The translations under genes and the position numbers were made by a program. From the NCBI GenBank assembly GCA_014650475.1, contig BMVA01000017.1, positions 116,215 to 180,214 of the forward strand: a DNA stretch of 64,000 nucleotides, written 5' to 3'. Shown piece after piece: positions 53,412 to 61,786 of this stretch. The DNA comes from Streptomyces albogriseolus (GTDB taxonomy: Bacteria; Actinomycetota; Actinomycetes; Streptomycetales; Streptomycetaceae). Positions within the stretch are counted from its first letter, which is position 1, and the number at the start of each line of letters is the position of its first letter. Under the pieces are notes generated by a model. It saw only the letters and a list, made by a program, of their open reading frames with translations. It did not search any database and was not told the DNA's origin.

Positions 53412-54842
53412 TCAGACTCCAGCGGGCGTGCGGTCGTCGGCGGCGGCGAGGTCGGCCGGGGAGGCCAGGTGGCCGAGGACCGCGGTGGCCGCGGCGACCT
53501 GCGGGGACACCAGGTGCGTCCGGCCGCCCTTGCCCTGCCGGCCCTCGAAGTTGCGGTTGGAGGTGGAGGCGGACCGCTCACCGGGGGCGAGCTGGTCCGG
53601 GTTCATGCCCAGACACATCGAGCAGCCCGCGTGCCGCCACTCGGCGCCGGCCTCCTTGAAGACCACGTCCAGGCCCTCGGAGACGGCCTGCAGACCCACC
53701 CGCGCGGAGCCGGGGACGACCAGCATCCGTACGCCGTCGGCGACTTTGCGGCCCTTGATGACGTCCGCGGCGGCGCGCAGGTCCTCGATGCGGCCGTTGG
53801 TGCAGGACCCTACGAAGACGGTGTCCACGTTGATGGAGCGGAGCGTCTGGCCGGCCTCCAACCCCATGTACTCCAGCGCCTTTTCGGCGGCGAGCCGCTC
53901 CGAGGCGTCCTCGTACGAGGCGGGGTCGGGGACCGACGCGGAGAGCGGCGCGCCCTGGCCCGGGTTGGTGCCCCAGGTGACGAACGGCGACAGCTCGGAG
54001 GCGTCGATGACGACCTCGGCGTCGAACTCGGCGTCGTCGTCGGACCTCAGCGTCTTCCAGTAGGCGACGGCCGCGTCCCAGTCCTCGCCCTTCGGGGCGT
54101 GCGGACGGCCCTCGAGGTACGCGAAGGTCGTCTCGTCGGGGGCGATCATGCCCGCGCGGGCGCCGGCCTCGATCGACATGTTGCAGATGGTCATCCGGGC
54201 CTCCATCGAGAGCTTCTCGATGGCCTCGCCGCGGTACTCCAGGACGTAGCCCTGGCCGCCGCCCGTGCCGATCTTCGCGATGATCGCCAGGATCAGGTCC
54301 TTGGCGGTGACGCCCTCGGGCAGCTCGCCGTCGACCGTGATCGCCATGGTCTTGGGGCGGGCCATCGGCAGCGTCTGGGTCGCCAGGACGTGCTCGACCT
54401 GGGAGGTGCCGATGCCGAAGGCGAGTCCGCCGAAAGCGCCGTGGGTGGAGGTGTGGGAGTCGCCGCACACCACCGTCATGCCGGGCTGGGTCAGGCCCAG
54501 CTGCGGGCCGACGACGTGCACGACACCCTGCTCGACGTCGCCCAGCGGGTGCAGCCGGACGCCGAACTCGGCGCAGTTCTTGCGCAGCGTCTCCAGCTGG
54601 ACCCGGGAGACCGGGTCGGCGATGGGCTTGTCGATGTCGAGGGTCGGGGTGTTGTGGTCCTCGGTCGCGATGGTGAGGTCGAGACGGCGCACCCGGCGGC
54701 CGTTCTTGCGGAGGCCGTCGAAGGCCTGGGGGCTGGTCACCTCGTGCAGCAGGTGCAGATCGATGAAGAGGAGGTCGGGCTCGCCCTCGGCGCGCCGGAC
54801 GACGTGGTCGTCCCAGACCTTCTCCGCGAGTGTCCTACCCAT
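53412..54842 (-). CDS. leuC: 3-isopropylmalate dehydratase large subunit
   Basis: The 476-residue aconitase-family protein has the iron-sulfur ligands in [17 protein letters not shown] and [12 protein letters not shown], and [13 protein letters not shown]. The ATG at 54842 ([15 protein letters not shown]) is the conserved start. It is divergent from ndgR, which is known to activate leuCD in S. coelicolor. Confidence 0.98.
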   Translation of the reverse strand: MGRTLAEKVWDDHVVRRAEGEPDLLFIDLHLLHEVTSPQAFDGLRKNGRRVRRLDLTIATEDHNTPTLDIDKPIADPVSRVQLETLRKNCAEFGVRLHPLGDVEQGVVHVVGPQLGLTQPGMTVVCGDSHTSTHGAFGGLAFGIGTSQVEHVLATQTLPMARPKTMAITVDGELPEGVTAKDLILAIIAKIGTGGGQGYVLEYRGEAIEKLSMEARMTICNMSIEAGARAGMIAPDETTFAYLEGRPHAPKGEDWDAAVAYWKTLRSDDDAEFDAEVVIDASELSPFVTWGTNPGQGAPLSASVPDPASYEDASERLAAEKALEYMGLEAGQTLRSINVDTVFVGSCTNGRIEDLRAAADVIKGRKVADGVRMLVVPGSARVGLQAVSEGLDVVFKEAGAEWRHAGCSMCLGMNPDQLAPGERSASTSNRNFEGRQGKGGRTHLVSPQVAAATAVLGHLASPADLAAADDRTPAGV

Positions 54843-54998
54843 CGCTTTCCCTCCGGCCGGCACGTTGCCCTCCGGCCCAACTAGAGATCTGTGAGACGGC
54901 GCCCGCGCCCCTGACACCGGGCGTCCGCCGTCAGGCCCGGTGGTCCACGGGCCGCGTTGCTTCGTGCTTCAAGAGTGGCGGGTTCCACGGAAAATTGA

Positions 54999-55027
54999 AC
55001 TTGCGTTTCACAGAGTGAGACGCAAGT
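54999..55027. promoter_or_regulatory. NdgR-type operator between leuC and ndgR
   Basis: CTTGCGTTTCA (55000-55010) and TGAGACGCAAG (55016-55026) form an 11-base inverted repeat with one mismatch and a 5-bp centre, ending 9 bp before the ndgR start. IclR-type NdgR is known to bind this intergenic region in Streptomyces. The exact site here is inferred from the dyad. Confidence 0.75.
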
Positions 55028-55035
55028 ATCGTTGC

Positions 55036-55749
55036 ATGGACAACAGTAGCGGCGTCGGCGTTCTGGACAAGGCAGCACTCGTCCTGAGCGCCCTGGAGTC
55101 CGGCCCGGCCACCCTCGCGGGGTTGGTCGGTGCCACCGGACTGGCACGACCCACGGCCCACCGCCTGGCGGTGGCGCTGGAGCACCACCGCATGGTGGCG
55201 CGTGACATGCAGGGGCGGTTCATCCTCGGCCCGCGCCTGGCCGAACTGGCCGCGGCCGCGGGCGAGGACCGGCTGCTCGCCACGGCGGGCCCGGTGCTGA
55301 CCCACCTGCGCGACGTGACCGGCGAGAGCGCCCAGCTCTACCGCCGCCAGGGCGACATGCGCATCTGCGTCGCCGCGGCGGAGCGCCTGTCCGGACTGCG
55401 GGACACGGTACCGGTGGGCTCCACGCTCACCATGAAGGCCGGCTCGTCGGCGCAGATCCTCATGGCCTGGGAGGAGCCCGAGCGGCTGCACCGCGGCCTG
55501 CAGGGCGCCCGTTTCACGGCGACGGCCCTCTCCGGTGTACGGCGCCGCGGCTGGGCCCAGTCGATCGGCGAGCGCGAGCCGGGCGTGGCGTCCGTCTCGG
55601 CGCCGGTGCGCGGGCCGTCGAACCGCGTGGTGGCCGCCGTGTCGGTCTCCGGCCCCATCGAGCGTCTGACGCGTCACCCGGGCCGGATGCACGCCCAGGC
55701 CGTCATCGACGCCGCCGCCCGCCTCTCCGAGGCGCTCCGGCGCTCCTGA
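55036..55749 (+). CDS. ndgR: IclR-family regulator NdgR
   Basis: The 237-residue protein has an N-terminal winged helix (ATLAGLVGATGLARPTAHRLAVALEHH) and an IclR effector domain (GDMRICVAAAERLSGLRDTVPVG). NdgR controls leucine synthesis, amino-acid-dependent growth and antibiotic production in S. coelicolor (established knowledge). The ATG at 55036 (MDNSSGVGVLDKAALVL) is conserved. A TATCGT word just before it may be the -10. Confidence 0.96.
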   Translation: MDNSSGVGVLDKAALVLSALESGPATLAGLVGATGLARPTAHRLAVALEHHRMVARDMQGRFILGPRLAELAAAAGEDRLLATAGPVLTHLRDVTGESAQLYRRQGDMRICVAAAERLSGLRDTVPVGSTLTMKAGSSAQILMAWEEPERLHRGLQGARFTATALSGVRRRGWAQSIGEREPGVASVSAPVRGPSNRVVAAVSVSGPIERLTRHPGRMHAQAVIDAAARLSEALRRS

Positions 55750-55821
55750 ACGTCCCCCGTCCACCGCACACGTTCCGCGGGAACGGGTCCGCCTCAACGC
55801 CGCGGCGGACCCTCCCCCGCC

Positions 55822-56382
55822 TCACGCGCCGTCGGCCACCGCCGACGGCGCAGTCGTTTCCGTCCCTTCCGGCCGCGCGGGCTGCTCCGGCCGGTACGCG
55901 AAGCGGTCCTTGGCGCGCCGTCCGCGCCGCTCCAGCGGTATCTGCCCGTGCGCGGCCGCGAGTCCGAACGCCGGCATGTCGGCGTAGATCGACTCGTAGT
56001 TCCCCTGCGGCACCACGTACGCCTCGTGCCACAGCCCGACATGGCCGCGCACCTTGCCCGCGCGCTCCTTGCCGTTGACGAAGGTCCACGCGCGGTGGTG
56101 GACCGTTCCCGGGGCGTGCGCGTAGGCGTACAGCTTCTCCTTGGACTCCCAGTACTGGACGACGTAGTACGTCCGCGGGGAGGCCGTGAGCAGGATGTAC
56201 TTCAGCAGTCCGCTCTCCGGGCGCTTCCCGAGCTCACGCAGCATGCGCGGCATCGAGACCAGCACGGGCAGCCAGTGGTGCACGGCCCAGAAGCGGTTGA
56301 TCCGCATGCCGATCAGCAGGACGACGACGGTGCCCTCCGCCGCCGCGGTGGTGCGCTCGGCGACCGCGAACCTGCGCCGCAT
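55822..56382 (-). CDS. DUF4188 / monooxygenase-like family protein
   Basis: The 186-residue protein belongs to DUF4188, which is distantly related to small dimeric alpha-beta-barrel monooxygenases and heme-containing aldoxime dehydratases. Motifs seen: GMRINRFWAVHHWLPV, RTYYVVQYWESKEKLYAYAH, HVGLWHEAYVV. There is no signal peptide. It diverges from a MerR gene across a MerR-type promoter, so it is the likely target of that regulator. The substrate is unknown. Confidence 0.85.
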   Translation of the reverse strand: MRRRFAVAERTTAAAEGTVVVLLIGMRINRFWAVHHWLPVLVSMPRMLRELGKRPESGLLKYILLTASPRTYYVVQYWESKEKLYAYAHAPGTVHHRAWTFVNGKERAGKVRGHVGLWHEAYVVPQGNYESIYADMPAFGLAAAHGQIPLERRGRRAKDRFAYRPEQPARPEGTETTAPSAVADGA

Positions 56383-56398
56383 GTCTCACTCCCGGATC

Positions 56399-56460
56399 CC
56401 TAGGGTGGCCTGGACGAGTTCCCGGGGGGAACCCTAGGATAGTCTCGCTATCCCATGAAA
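56399..56460 (-). promoter_or_regulatory. MerR-type promoter/operator between the DUF4188 and MerR genes
   Basis: On the minus strand, TTTCAT (56455-56460), an 18-bp spacer and TAGGGT (56431-56436) form a promoter toward the DUF4188 gene. The spacer contains the dyad GGATAG-n5-CTATCC (56437-56453). A second dyad CCTAGGGT / ACCCTAGG (56399-56406, 56431-56438) loops around it. A long spacer with an internal dyad is the classic MerR activation layout. Confidence 0.65.
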
Positions 56461-56470
56461 GGCGCAAGAG

Positions 56471-57115
56471 GTGCGGCTGGCTGAACTGAGCGAACGCAGC
56501 GGTGTGTCCACCGCGACGATCAAGTACTACCTGCGCGAGGGACTGCTGCCGCCCGGCCGCCGCGTCAACGCGACCACGGCGGACTACGACGAGGAGCACC
56601 TGCGCCGGCTGCGGCTGGTGCGCGCGCTGATCCAGGTGGGCGGCATCCCCGTGGCCAGGGCCCGTGAGGTGCTGAGCCACATCGACGACGACTCCCTGGG
56701 CCGCACGATCCGCCTGGGCGCGGCGCTGTGGGCGCTGCCGCAGGACCCGGAGCCGGACGAGGAGGACCCGGACGTGGTGGCGGCCCGCGCGGAGGTGGAC
56801 AGGCTGCTGGAGACGCTGGGCTGGGAGACGTCGCGGGAGATGGCCCCCCTCTCCCCCGTGCACCGCTCGCTGGTGGTGGCGGTGGCCGCACTGCGGCGGC
56901 TGGGCTACCCGTGGGACGCCGAGCTGATGGCGCCGTACGCGCGGCTGATGCACCAGGTGGCGTCCCGGCAACTCGACTTCATGGAGACGTACGACTCGTT
57001 GAAGGAGCAGGTGGAGATGGCCGTGGCGTCGGCGGTGCTGTTCGAGCCGGTGCTGCGCGCGCTGCACCGGCTGGCGCAGGAGGAGGAGTCGGCCCGGCGG
57101 TACGGCATCGAGTGA
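56471..57115 (+). CDS. MerR-family transcriptional regulator
   Basis: The 214-residue protein starts with the MerR helix-turn-helix (RLAELSERSGVSTATIKYYLREGLLPPGRR). A helical C-terminal region without a Cys-rich metal-binding loop follows, so a small-molecule effector is more likely than a metal. The start is GTG, with AAGAG upstream. Its probable target is the divergent DUF4188 gene. Confidence 0.93.
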   Translation: MRLAELSERSGVSTATIKYYLREGLLPPGRRVNATTADYDEEHLRRLRLVRALIQVGGIPVARAREVLSHIDDDSLGRTIRLGAALWALPQDPEPDEEDPDVVAARAEVDRLLETLGWETSREMAPLSPVHRSLVVAVAALRRLGYPWDAELMAPYARLMHQVASRQLDFMETYDSLKEQVEMAVASAVLFEPVLRALHRLAQEEESARRYGIE

Positions 57116-57124
57116 CGGACAGCA

Positions 57125-57156
57125 CGAAAGCCCCCCACCGAGGTGGAGGGCTTTCG
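57125..57156. terminator. Hairpin between the MerR gene and the tRNA cluster
   Basis: CGAAAGCCC / GGGCTTTCG outer arms with further inner pairing lie between convergent units and end 7 bp from the last tRNA gene. Likely bidirectional. Confidence 0.7.
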
Positions 57157-57162
57157 CCGGTG

Positions 57163-57235
57163 TACCCCCGACCGGATTCGAACCGGCGCTACCGCCTTGA
57201 GAGGGCGGCGTGCTAGGCCGCTACACAACGGGGGC
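57163..57235 (-). tRNA. tRNA-Glu(CTC)
   Basis: The 73-nt gene without encoded CCA folds into a full cloverleaf. The anticodon loop CTCTCAA in a CCGCC/GGCGG stem gives anticodon CTC (codon GAG). T-loop TTCGAAT. It is the last gene of a five-gene minus-strand tRNA cluster. Confidence 0.97.
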
Positions 57236-57262
57236 GTGGATCATGCGTTTCCGCAGATCCTG

Positions 57263-57334
57263 CTGGTCTACCTGGACTCGAACCAAGACTAACTGAACCA
57301 GAATCAGTCGTGCTGCCAATTACACCATAGACCA
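57263..57334 (-). tRNA. tRNA-Gln(CTG)
   Basis: The 72-nt gene has acceptor stem TGGTCTA/TAGACCA and anticodon loop TTCTGGT, giving CTG (codon CAG). T-loop TTCGAGT. It differs from the second tRNA-Gln copy mainly in the acceptor stem. Confidence 0.97.
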
Positions 57335-57355
57335 ATGATGGTTTAGACCAGTCAG

Positions 57356-57428
57356 TACCCCCGACCGGATTCGAACCGGCGCTACCGCCTTGAGAGGGCG
57401 GCGTGCTAGGCCGCTACACAACGGGGGC
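57356..57428 (-). tRNA. tRNA-Glu(CTC)
   Basis: The 73-nt gene appears identical to the copy at 57163-57235, with anticodon CTC and the CCGCC/GGCGG anticodon stem. Spacing to neighbours is 21-24 bp, so the array is one transcript. Confidence 0.97.
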
Positions 57429-57452
57429 CCTAGCGATCCCGCGAAGGATCTG

Positions 57453-57525
57453 TACCCCCGACCGGATTCGAACCGGCGCTACTGCCTTGAGAGGGCAGCG
57501 TGCTAGGCCGCTACACAACGGGGGC
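57453..57525 (-). tRNA. tRNA-Glu(CTC), anticodon-stem variant
   Basis: The 73-nt gene matches the other two tRNA-Glu copies except for a compensated pair in the anticodon stem (CTGCC/GGCAG instead of CCGCC/GGCGG). The covarying change supports a functional gene. Confidence 0.97.
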
Positions 57526-57564
57526 TTGCGGATGTGATCCGCGGGTGCAGATGAGCTCTGCGAG

Positions 57565-57636
57565 CTGGCCTACCTGGACTCGAACCAAGACTAACTGAAC
57601 CAGAATCAGTCGTGCTGCCAATTACACCATAGGCCA
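57565..57636 (-). tRNA. tRNA-Gln(CTG)
   Basis: The 72-nt gene has acceptor stem TGGCCTA/TAGGCCA and anticodon CTG. It is the first gene of the cluster in transcription order. The promoter should lie in 57637-57727. Confidence 0.97.
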
Positions 57637-57727
57637 CTGGAACGCAAGCCCCGGAGGGGATCTCGTTCTAGTTCTGCGCTTCGGGGCTCCGGCCTTCCGG
57701 CCCGCTCCCCGCGGCGCAGGAAGAACA

Positions 57728-58459
57728 TTACCTGAAGGTGGTCGACGCTCCAAAACGGGTATCGCCGCGCAGCAGGGAGGGCAGTTCGGCGAGGGACGCG
57801 ATGCGGCGCGGACCGGCCGGCGGTTCGAGGGTGGCGTGGGCGTCGGCGCGGTCGATCCACACCGAGAGCAGCCCGGCCTCGGCGGCGCCCCGGCCGTCGA
57901 TCTCCGGATGGTCCCCGACGTACGCGACCTGCTCAGGGTGGAGCGCGAGGGCGTCGCAGGCGGCCAGGAAGGCGCCGGGCTCCGGCTTGGAGACGCCCAG
58001 CTCGGCGGCGCACAGGATCGCCTCGAAGCGGTCGTGCACGCCCAGCACCCGCAGCTTGCGGTCCTGCACGTGCAGGCTGGAGTTGGAGAGCACGGCGTGC
58101 CGGTGGCTGGCGGCGAGGGCGTCCAGCACGGGCAGCACGTCCGGGAACAGGCTCCAGGCGGACTCGTAGTGCACCAGGTAGCGGTCGAACCAGTCGTCCG
58201 CCTCCGCGTCGGTCAGCTCGCGGCCCAGGAACACCCGGGTGCGGTCGCGGCGCTGGGTCTCGAAGTCCACCTCGCCGGCGGCGAACCGCGCCCACTGCTG
58301 GTCGGTGATCTCCCGCCAGCGCGTCAGCGCCTCCTCCACGGAGCCGTACCCCGCGAGCAGGCCCTCGGTGACGAGGTGGGCGCGCATGCCCTCACGGTCG
58401 GCGGAGGTGTAGTCGAACAGCGTGTCGTCGACGTCCCAGACCACGGCGCGGATGTCCAT
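57728..58459 (-). CDS. HAD-family hydrolase
   Basis: The 243-residue protein has the HAD motifs: nucleophile DVDDTLFD (residues 9-16), motif II LSNSS, motif III Lys in SKPEP, and motif IV GDHPEIDGRGA. The helical cap after motif I suggests small phosphate-ester substrates such as those of HAD-IA phosphatases. It stands between the tRNA cluster and gltX, in the same direction. The specific substrate is unknown. Confidence 0.92.
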   Translation of the reverse strand: MDIRAVVWDVDDTLFDYTSADREGMRAHLVTEGLLAGYGSVEEALTRWREITDQQWARFAAGEVDFETQRRDRTRVFLGRELTDAEADDWFDRYLVHYESAWSLFPDVLPVLDALAASHRHAVLSNSSLHVQDRKLRVLGVHDRFEAILCAAELGVSKPEPGAFLAACDALALHPEQVAYVGDHPEIDGRGAAEAGLLSVWIDRADAHATLEPPAGPRRIASLAELPSLLRGDTRFGASTTFR

Positions 58460-58505
58460 GCCACCGACGGTACCGGGGCGGGCCGGAGGACACCGGGGAA
58501 CGCCG

Positions 58506-58541
58506 AGGGGCGGCCCCCGGACGTGTCCGGGAGCCGCCCCT
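58506..58541 (-). terminator. Hairpin downstream of gltX
   Basis: AGGGGCGGC / GCCGCCCCT arms and an inner CCCGGA / TCCGGG stem separated by one mismatch, 16 bp past the gltX stop. Confidence 0.75.
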
Positions 58542-58556
58542 GCACGGCGGGTGAGG

Positions 58557-60041
58557 TCAGCCGGCGAGCCTCGCCAGGGCCGCGTCGACGCGGGCCAGGG
58601 ACTTCTCCTTGCCCAGCACCTCGAGGGACTCGAAGAGCGGCAGGCCGACGGTGCGGCCGGTGACGGCGACGCGGACCGGGGCCTGCGCCTTGCCGAGCTT
58701 GAGGCCGTGGGCCTCGCCGGCGGCCAGGACGGCCTCCTTCAGCGACTCGGCGGAGGCCCAGTCGGCGGCCTCCAGGTTCTCCCGGGCGGTGCGCAGCAGG
58801 GCGTCGGAGCCCTCCTTCATCGCCTTGTTCCAGGACGCCTCGTCGAAGACCGGCTCCGGCAGGAACAGGAAGTCGACGTTGTCGGTGATCTCGGAGAGGA
58901 CCTTGAGGCGGGTCTGCGCGTGCGGCGCGATGGCCTGCCACTTGGCCTCGTCGAAGGCGTCCGGGGCCCAGGGGGCGTGGGGGGCCTGCAGCCAGGGGCG
59001 GCAGCGCTCGGCGAAGTCCTTCACGTCGAGCATGCGGATGTGGTCGGCGTTGATCGCCTCGCACTTCTTGAGGTCGAAGCGCGCCGGGTTGGGGTTGACG
59101 TCGGTGACGTCGAAGGCGGCGACCATCTCGTCGATCGAGAAGACGTCCTGGTCGGCGGAGAGCGACCAGCCGAGCAGCGACAGGTAGTTGAGCAGGCCCT
59201 CGGGCAGGAAGCCGCGCTCGCGGTAGAGGTTGAGCGAGGACTGCGGGTCGCGCTTGGAGAGTTTCTTGTTGCCCTCGCCCATCACGTACGGAAGGTGGCC
59301 GAAGGCGGGGATCTCCTTGGCGACGCCGAGCTCGATCAGCGCCTTGTACAGGGCGATCTGGCGCGGGGTGGAGGAGAGCAGGTCCTCGCCGCGCAGGACG
59401 TGGGTGATCTCCATCAGGGCGTCGTCGACCGGGTTGACCAGCGTGTACAGCGGGGCCCCGTTGGCGCGCACGATGCCGTAGTCCGGCACGTTCTCCGGCA
59501 GGTAGGTGATCTCGCCGCGGACCAGGTCGGTGAAGGTGATCGGCTCGTCGGGCATCCGGAAGCGGACGATCGCCTCGCGGCCCTGGGCCTTGTACTCCTC
59601 CACCTGCGCGGCGGTGAGCTCGCGGCAGTGGCCGTCGTAGCCGGACGGCTTGCCGGCGGCGCGGGCGGCCTCGCGGCGGGTGTCCAGCTCCTCCTGGGAG
59701 CAGTAGCAGTGGTAGGCGTGGCCGCGGTCCAGCAGCTTCTGTGCCACGTCGCGGTAGAGGTCCATGCGCTGCGACTGGCGGTACGGCGCGTACGGGCCGC
59801 CGACCTCGGGGCCCTCGTCCCAGTCGAAGCCCAGCCAGCGCATGGAGTCCAGCAGCTGGTTGTACGACTCCTCGGAGTCGCGGGCCGCGTCGGTGTCCTC
59901 GATGCGGAAGACCAGGGTGCCGCCGTGGTGCTTGGCGAACGCCCAGTTGAACAGGGCGGTGCGGACCAGGCCCACGTGGGGGTTACCGGTGGGCGACGGG
60001 CAGAAACGGACGCGTACGGAGGAGCCGGATGCGCTAGCCAC
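58557..60041 (-). CDS. gltX: Glutamyl-tRNA synthetase
   Basis: The 494-residue class I synthetase has the HIGH-type motif [10 protein letters not shown] and the KMSKS-type motif KKLSKRDP. Streptomyces is thought to lack a glutaminyl-tRNA synthetase and to make Gln-tRNA by charging tRNA-Gln with Glu and amidating it with GatCAB, so this enzyme should be non-discriminating (established knowledge plus inference). The GTG at 60041 overlaps the FAA-hydrolase stop and follows AAGG; a TTG at 60050 is also in frame. Confidence 0.97.
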   Translation of the reverse strand: MASASGSSVRVRFCPSPTGNPHVGLVRTALFNWAFAKHHGGTLVFRIEDTDAARDSEESYNQLLDSMRWLGFDWDEGPEVGGPYAPYRQSQRMDLYRDVAQKLLDRGHAYHCYCSQEELDTRREAARAAGKPSGYDGHCRELTAAQVEEYKAQGREAIVRFRMPDEPITFTDLVRGEITYLPENVPDYGIVRANGAPLYTLVNPVDDALMEITHVLRGEDLLSSTPRQIALYKALIELGVAKEIPAFGHLPYVMGEGNKKLSKRDPQSSLNLYRERGFLPEGLLNYLSLLGWSLSADQDVFSIDEMVAAFDVTDVNPNPARFDLKKCEAINADHIRMLDVKDFAERCRPWLQAPHAPWAPDAFDEAKWQAIAPHAQTRLKVLSEITDNVDFLFLPEPVFDEASWNKAMKEGSDALLRTARENLEAADWASAESLKEAVLAAGEAHGLKLGKAQAPVRVAVTGRTVGLPLFESLEVLGKEKSLARVDAALARLAG

Positions 60042-60819
60042 GCTTGACAACCTTGTTGGTGAGAGTGCCGATGCCTTCGATGGTGACGGCGACCTCGTCG
60101 CCGACGTGGAGGGGGCCGACCCCAGCCGGGGTGCCCGTGAGGATGACGTCGCCCGGGAGCAGGGTCATGGCCTCGGAGATGTTGACGATCAGGTCCTCGA
60201 TGGAGTGGATCATCTCGCTGGTGCGGCCGAGCTGGCGCTGGCCGCCGTTGACCGTGAGCTGGATCGTCAGGTCCTGCGCGGCGGCGATGTCGAGGTCCGT
60301 CTCCACCCAGGGGCCGAGCGGGCAGGAGGTGTCGAAGCCCTTGGCGCGGGCCCACTGCTTCTCGCGCTTCTGGACGTCGCGCGCGGTGACGTCGTTGGCG
60401 CAGGTGTAGCCGAAGATCACGTCCTTGACGCGCTCGCGCGGGACCTCGCGGCAGAGCCGGCCGATGACCACGGCGAGCTCGGCCTCGTGGTGCACCTCCT
60501 GGGAGAAGGAGGGGTACTGGATCTCGTCGCCGGGGCCGATGACCGAGGTGGCGGGCTTGAAGAAGGCGAAGGGCGCGTCGGGCACCTCGTTGCCCATCTC
60601 CTTGGCGTGGTCCGCGTAGTTGCGCCCGAAGGCCACCACCTTGTTCGGGAGCACCGGGGGCAGCAGCCTGACCTTGCTCACCGGGACCTTGGTGCCGGAG
60701 AGCTCGAAGTCCGCGAACGGGATGCCCTTGATGATGTCCAGGACGAGCTCGTCCTGCTTCTCGCCCTCGACCGCGCCGAAGGCGACGTTCCCGTCGATGG
60801 AGAATCTGGCGATGCGCAC
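60034..60819 (-). CDS. Fumarylacetoacetate hydrolase family protein
   Basis: The 261-residue protein has the FAH fold and its metal site ([21 protein letters not shown], and [11 protein letters not shown] near the end). Members hydrolyse or decarboxylate beta-keto acids such as oxaloacetate or acylpyruvates. The substrate here is not known. The start is GTG at 60819. Its stop overlaps gltX by 8 bp, a conserved pairing in Streptomyces. Confidence 0.95.
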   Translation of the reverse strand: MRIARFSIDGNVAFGAVEGEKQDELVLDIIKGIPFADFELSGTKVPVSKVRLLPPVLPNKVVAFGRNYADHAKEMGNEVPDAPFAFFKPATSVIGPGDEIQYPSFSQEVHHEAELAVVIGRLCREVPRERVKDVIFGYTCANDVTARDVQKREKQWARAKGFDTSCPLGPWVETDLDIAAAQDLTIQLTVNGGQRQLGRTSEMIHSIEDLIVNISEAMTLLPGDVILTGTPAGVGPLHVGDEVAVTIEGIGTLTNKVVKRG

Positions 60820-60891
60820 GGGATGCTGGTCCCCTTGACTGAAGCGGCTGGAGTCTGACGCTCCAGGCTAACGCGCAGGGGTCCCGGCCCG

Positions 60892-60947
60892 GCGCACCGA
60901 CGAGGGGCGCCCCACCGCGGCCGGTGGGGCGCCCCTCGTCGGTGCGC
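60892..60947. terminator. Perfect 26-bp stem-loop between FAA-hydrolase and the 62-codon gene
   Basis: Arms 60892-60917 and 60922-60947 pair perfectly around a 4-nt CGGC loop. It lies 46 bp past the stop of the 62-codon gene and upstream of the FAA-hydrolase gene. It is the longest perfect hairpin in the window. Terminator function is likely for the minus-strand small gene. Confidence 0.8.
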
Positions 60948-60992
60948 GGTTCGCGCTGAGCGTTTCGCGGCGGCCGCGCGTATGGACCGGTG

Positions 60993-61181
60993 TCAGTTCG
61001 CGGCGCCGGCCGCGACCGGGATCTCCATGAGGACGGTGCGCTTGGGATTGGCAGTCTGGGCCGGGAGTTCGACGGGGTGCTCCTGCTGGACCGGCTTCTG
61101 CAGATCGTCGGCACCGTCGAGGTGCGCGAGCGTGGTGCGCCGCGGGTTGGCGATCTTGTGGAACATCGTCGTCGTCTTCAC
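60993..61181 (-). CDS. 62-residue orphan protein with internal motif repeat
   Basis: The protein begins with GTG as MKTTTMFHKIANPRRTTLAH and ends IPVAAGAAN. Two copies of a short motif are visible: IANPRRTTL near residues 10-18 and TANPKRTVL near 43-51. There is no signal peptide, membrane segment or Cys. It has its own strong terminator and a hairpin-bearing leader, and it diverges from the conservon sensor. The ribosome site is weak. I recall a similar protein in this place in other Streptomyces, but no function. A regulator-binding peptide or RiPP-like precursor cannot be excluded. Confidence 0.65.
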   Translation of the reverse strand: MKTTTMFHKIANPRRTTLAHLDGADDLQKPVQQEHPVELPAQTANPKRTVLMEIPVAAGAAN

Positions 61182-61210
61182 TGTTTACTTGACCCTGTCC
61201 TGTGCACGGG

Positions 61211-61244
61211 CGCCCGGAGGGTCGGGAAGACCCTCGGACGGGCG
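61211..61244 (-). other. Hairpin in the leader of the 62-codon gene
   Basis: GAGGGTC / GACCCTC (61217-61223, 61229-61235) is extended by CGCCCG / CGGGCG with a 3-base bulge. It lies about 30-63 bp upstream of the small gene. It may be a leader structure or a transcription stop for an unseen transcript. Confidence 0.5.
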
Positions 61245-61329
61245 CGGGTTGTCAGTTCTGCCGTCCCTGTAAAGCGTCAGGCTAAACATTCAATTCCCGG
61301 CGGCCCGGGGCCGGGAGCGGTGATCTCGG

Positions 61330-61345
61330 TGTGAGTTTGCTCACG
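61330..61345. promoter_or_regulatory. CRP-like site in the cvnA upstream region
   Basis: TGTGA-n6-TCAC is close to the E. coli CRP site and matches four of the five positions of the GNCAC half of the Streptomyces Crp motif (GTG-n6-GNCAC). It lies in the 605-bp divergent region, 440 bp before the sensor gene. The rest of that region (61346-61786) shows no gene, only weak promoter-like words. Confidence 0.35.
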
Positions 61346-61786
61346 ATACGAACGACAATCCAGGCATCTCGGGCGCGCGCCACGGCGAGCGGAATCGGAC
61401 ATTGACCACCTGAAGCGACCATTCCGCTCCTGATCATGCCGACTGGGACACCGCCCCCACCTCGCCGGTCCGGACCGGTATGCCCGGAATAGGCAAGATC
61501 CCGTTCTACGACTGGTGATCCGGCGGACACGCGGTGTCACGTATGTCACGGGTAAGCCCACGGGCCTTGTTGGAGATCCTGCACTGTGCTGGAATCTCAC
61601 GGACCGCCGCAGGGATCGAGCCGGCGCACAGGGGGCGCGACCACGCGCCGAGCGGCGGCGAGATGGGGGGACCGGCGCCGGATCATCACGACCACCACGG
61701 GGGCGTATTCAGGGCGCCCCTATGACGCCGACACCGTGCCTCGCCGTTCACGCGGAGGGGCGCCTGGTTCAGAGGTTGCGACGCTA

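Noticed and set aside
57163-57636. Regularly spaced near-identical repeats resembling a CRISPR array
   Set aside because: The repeats are 72-73 nt tRNA genes that fold as cloverleafs, with unequal spacers and no cas genes.
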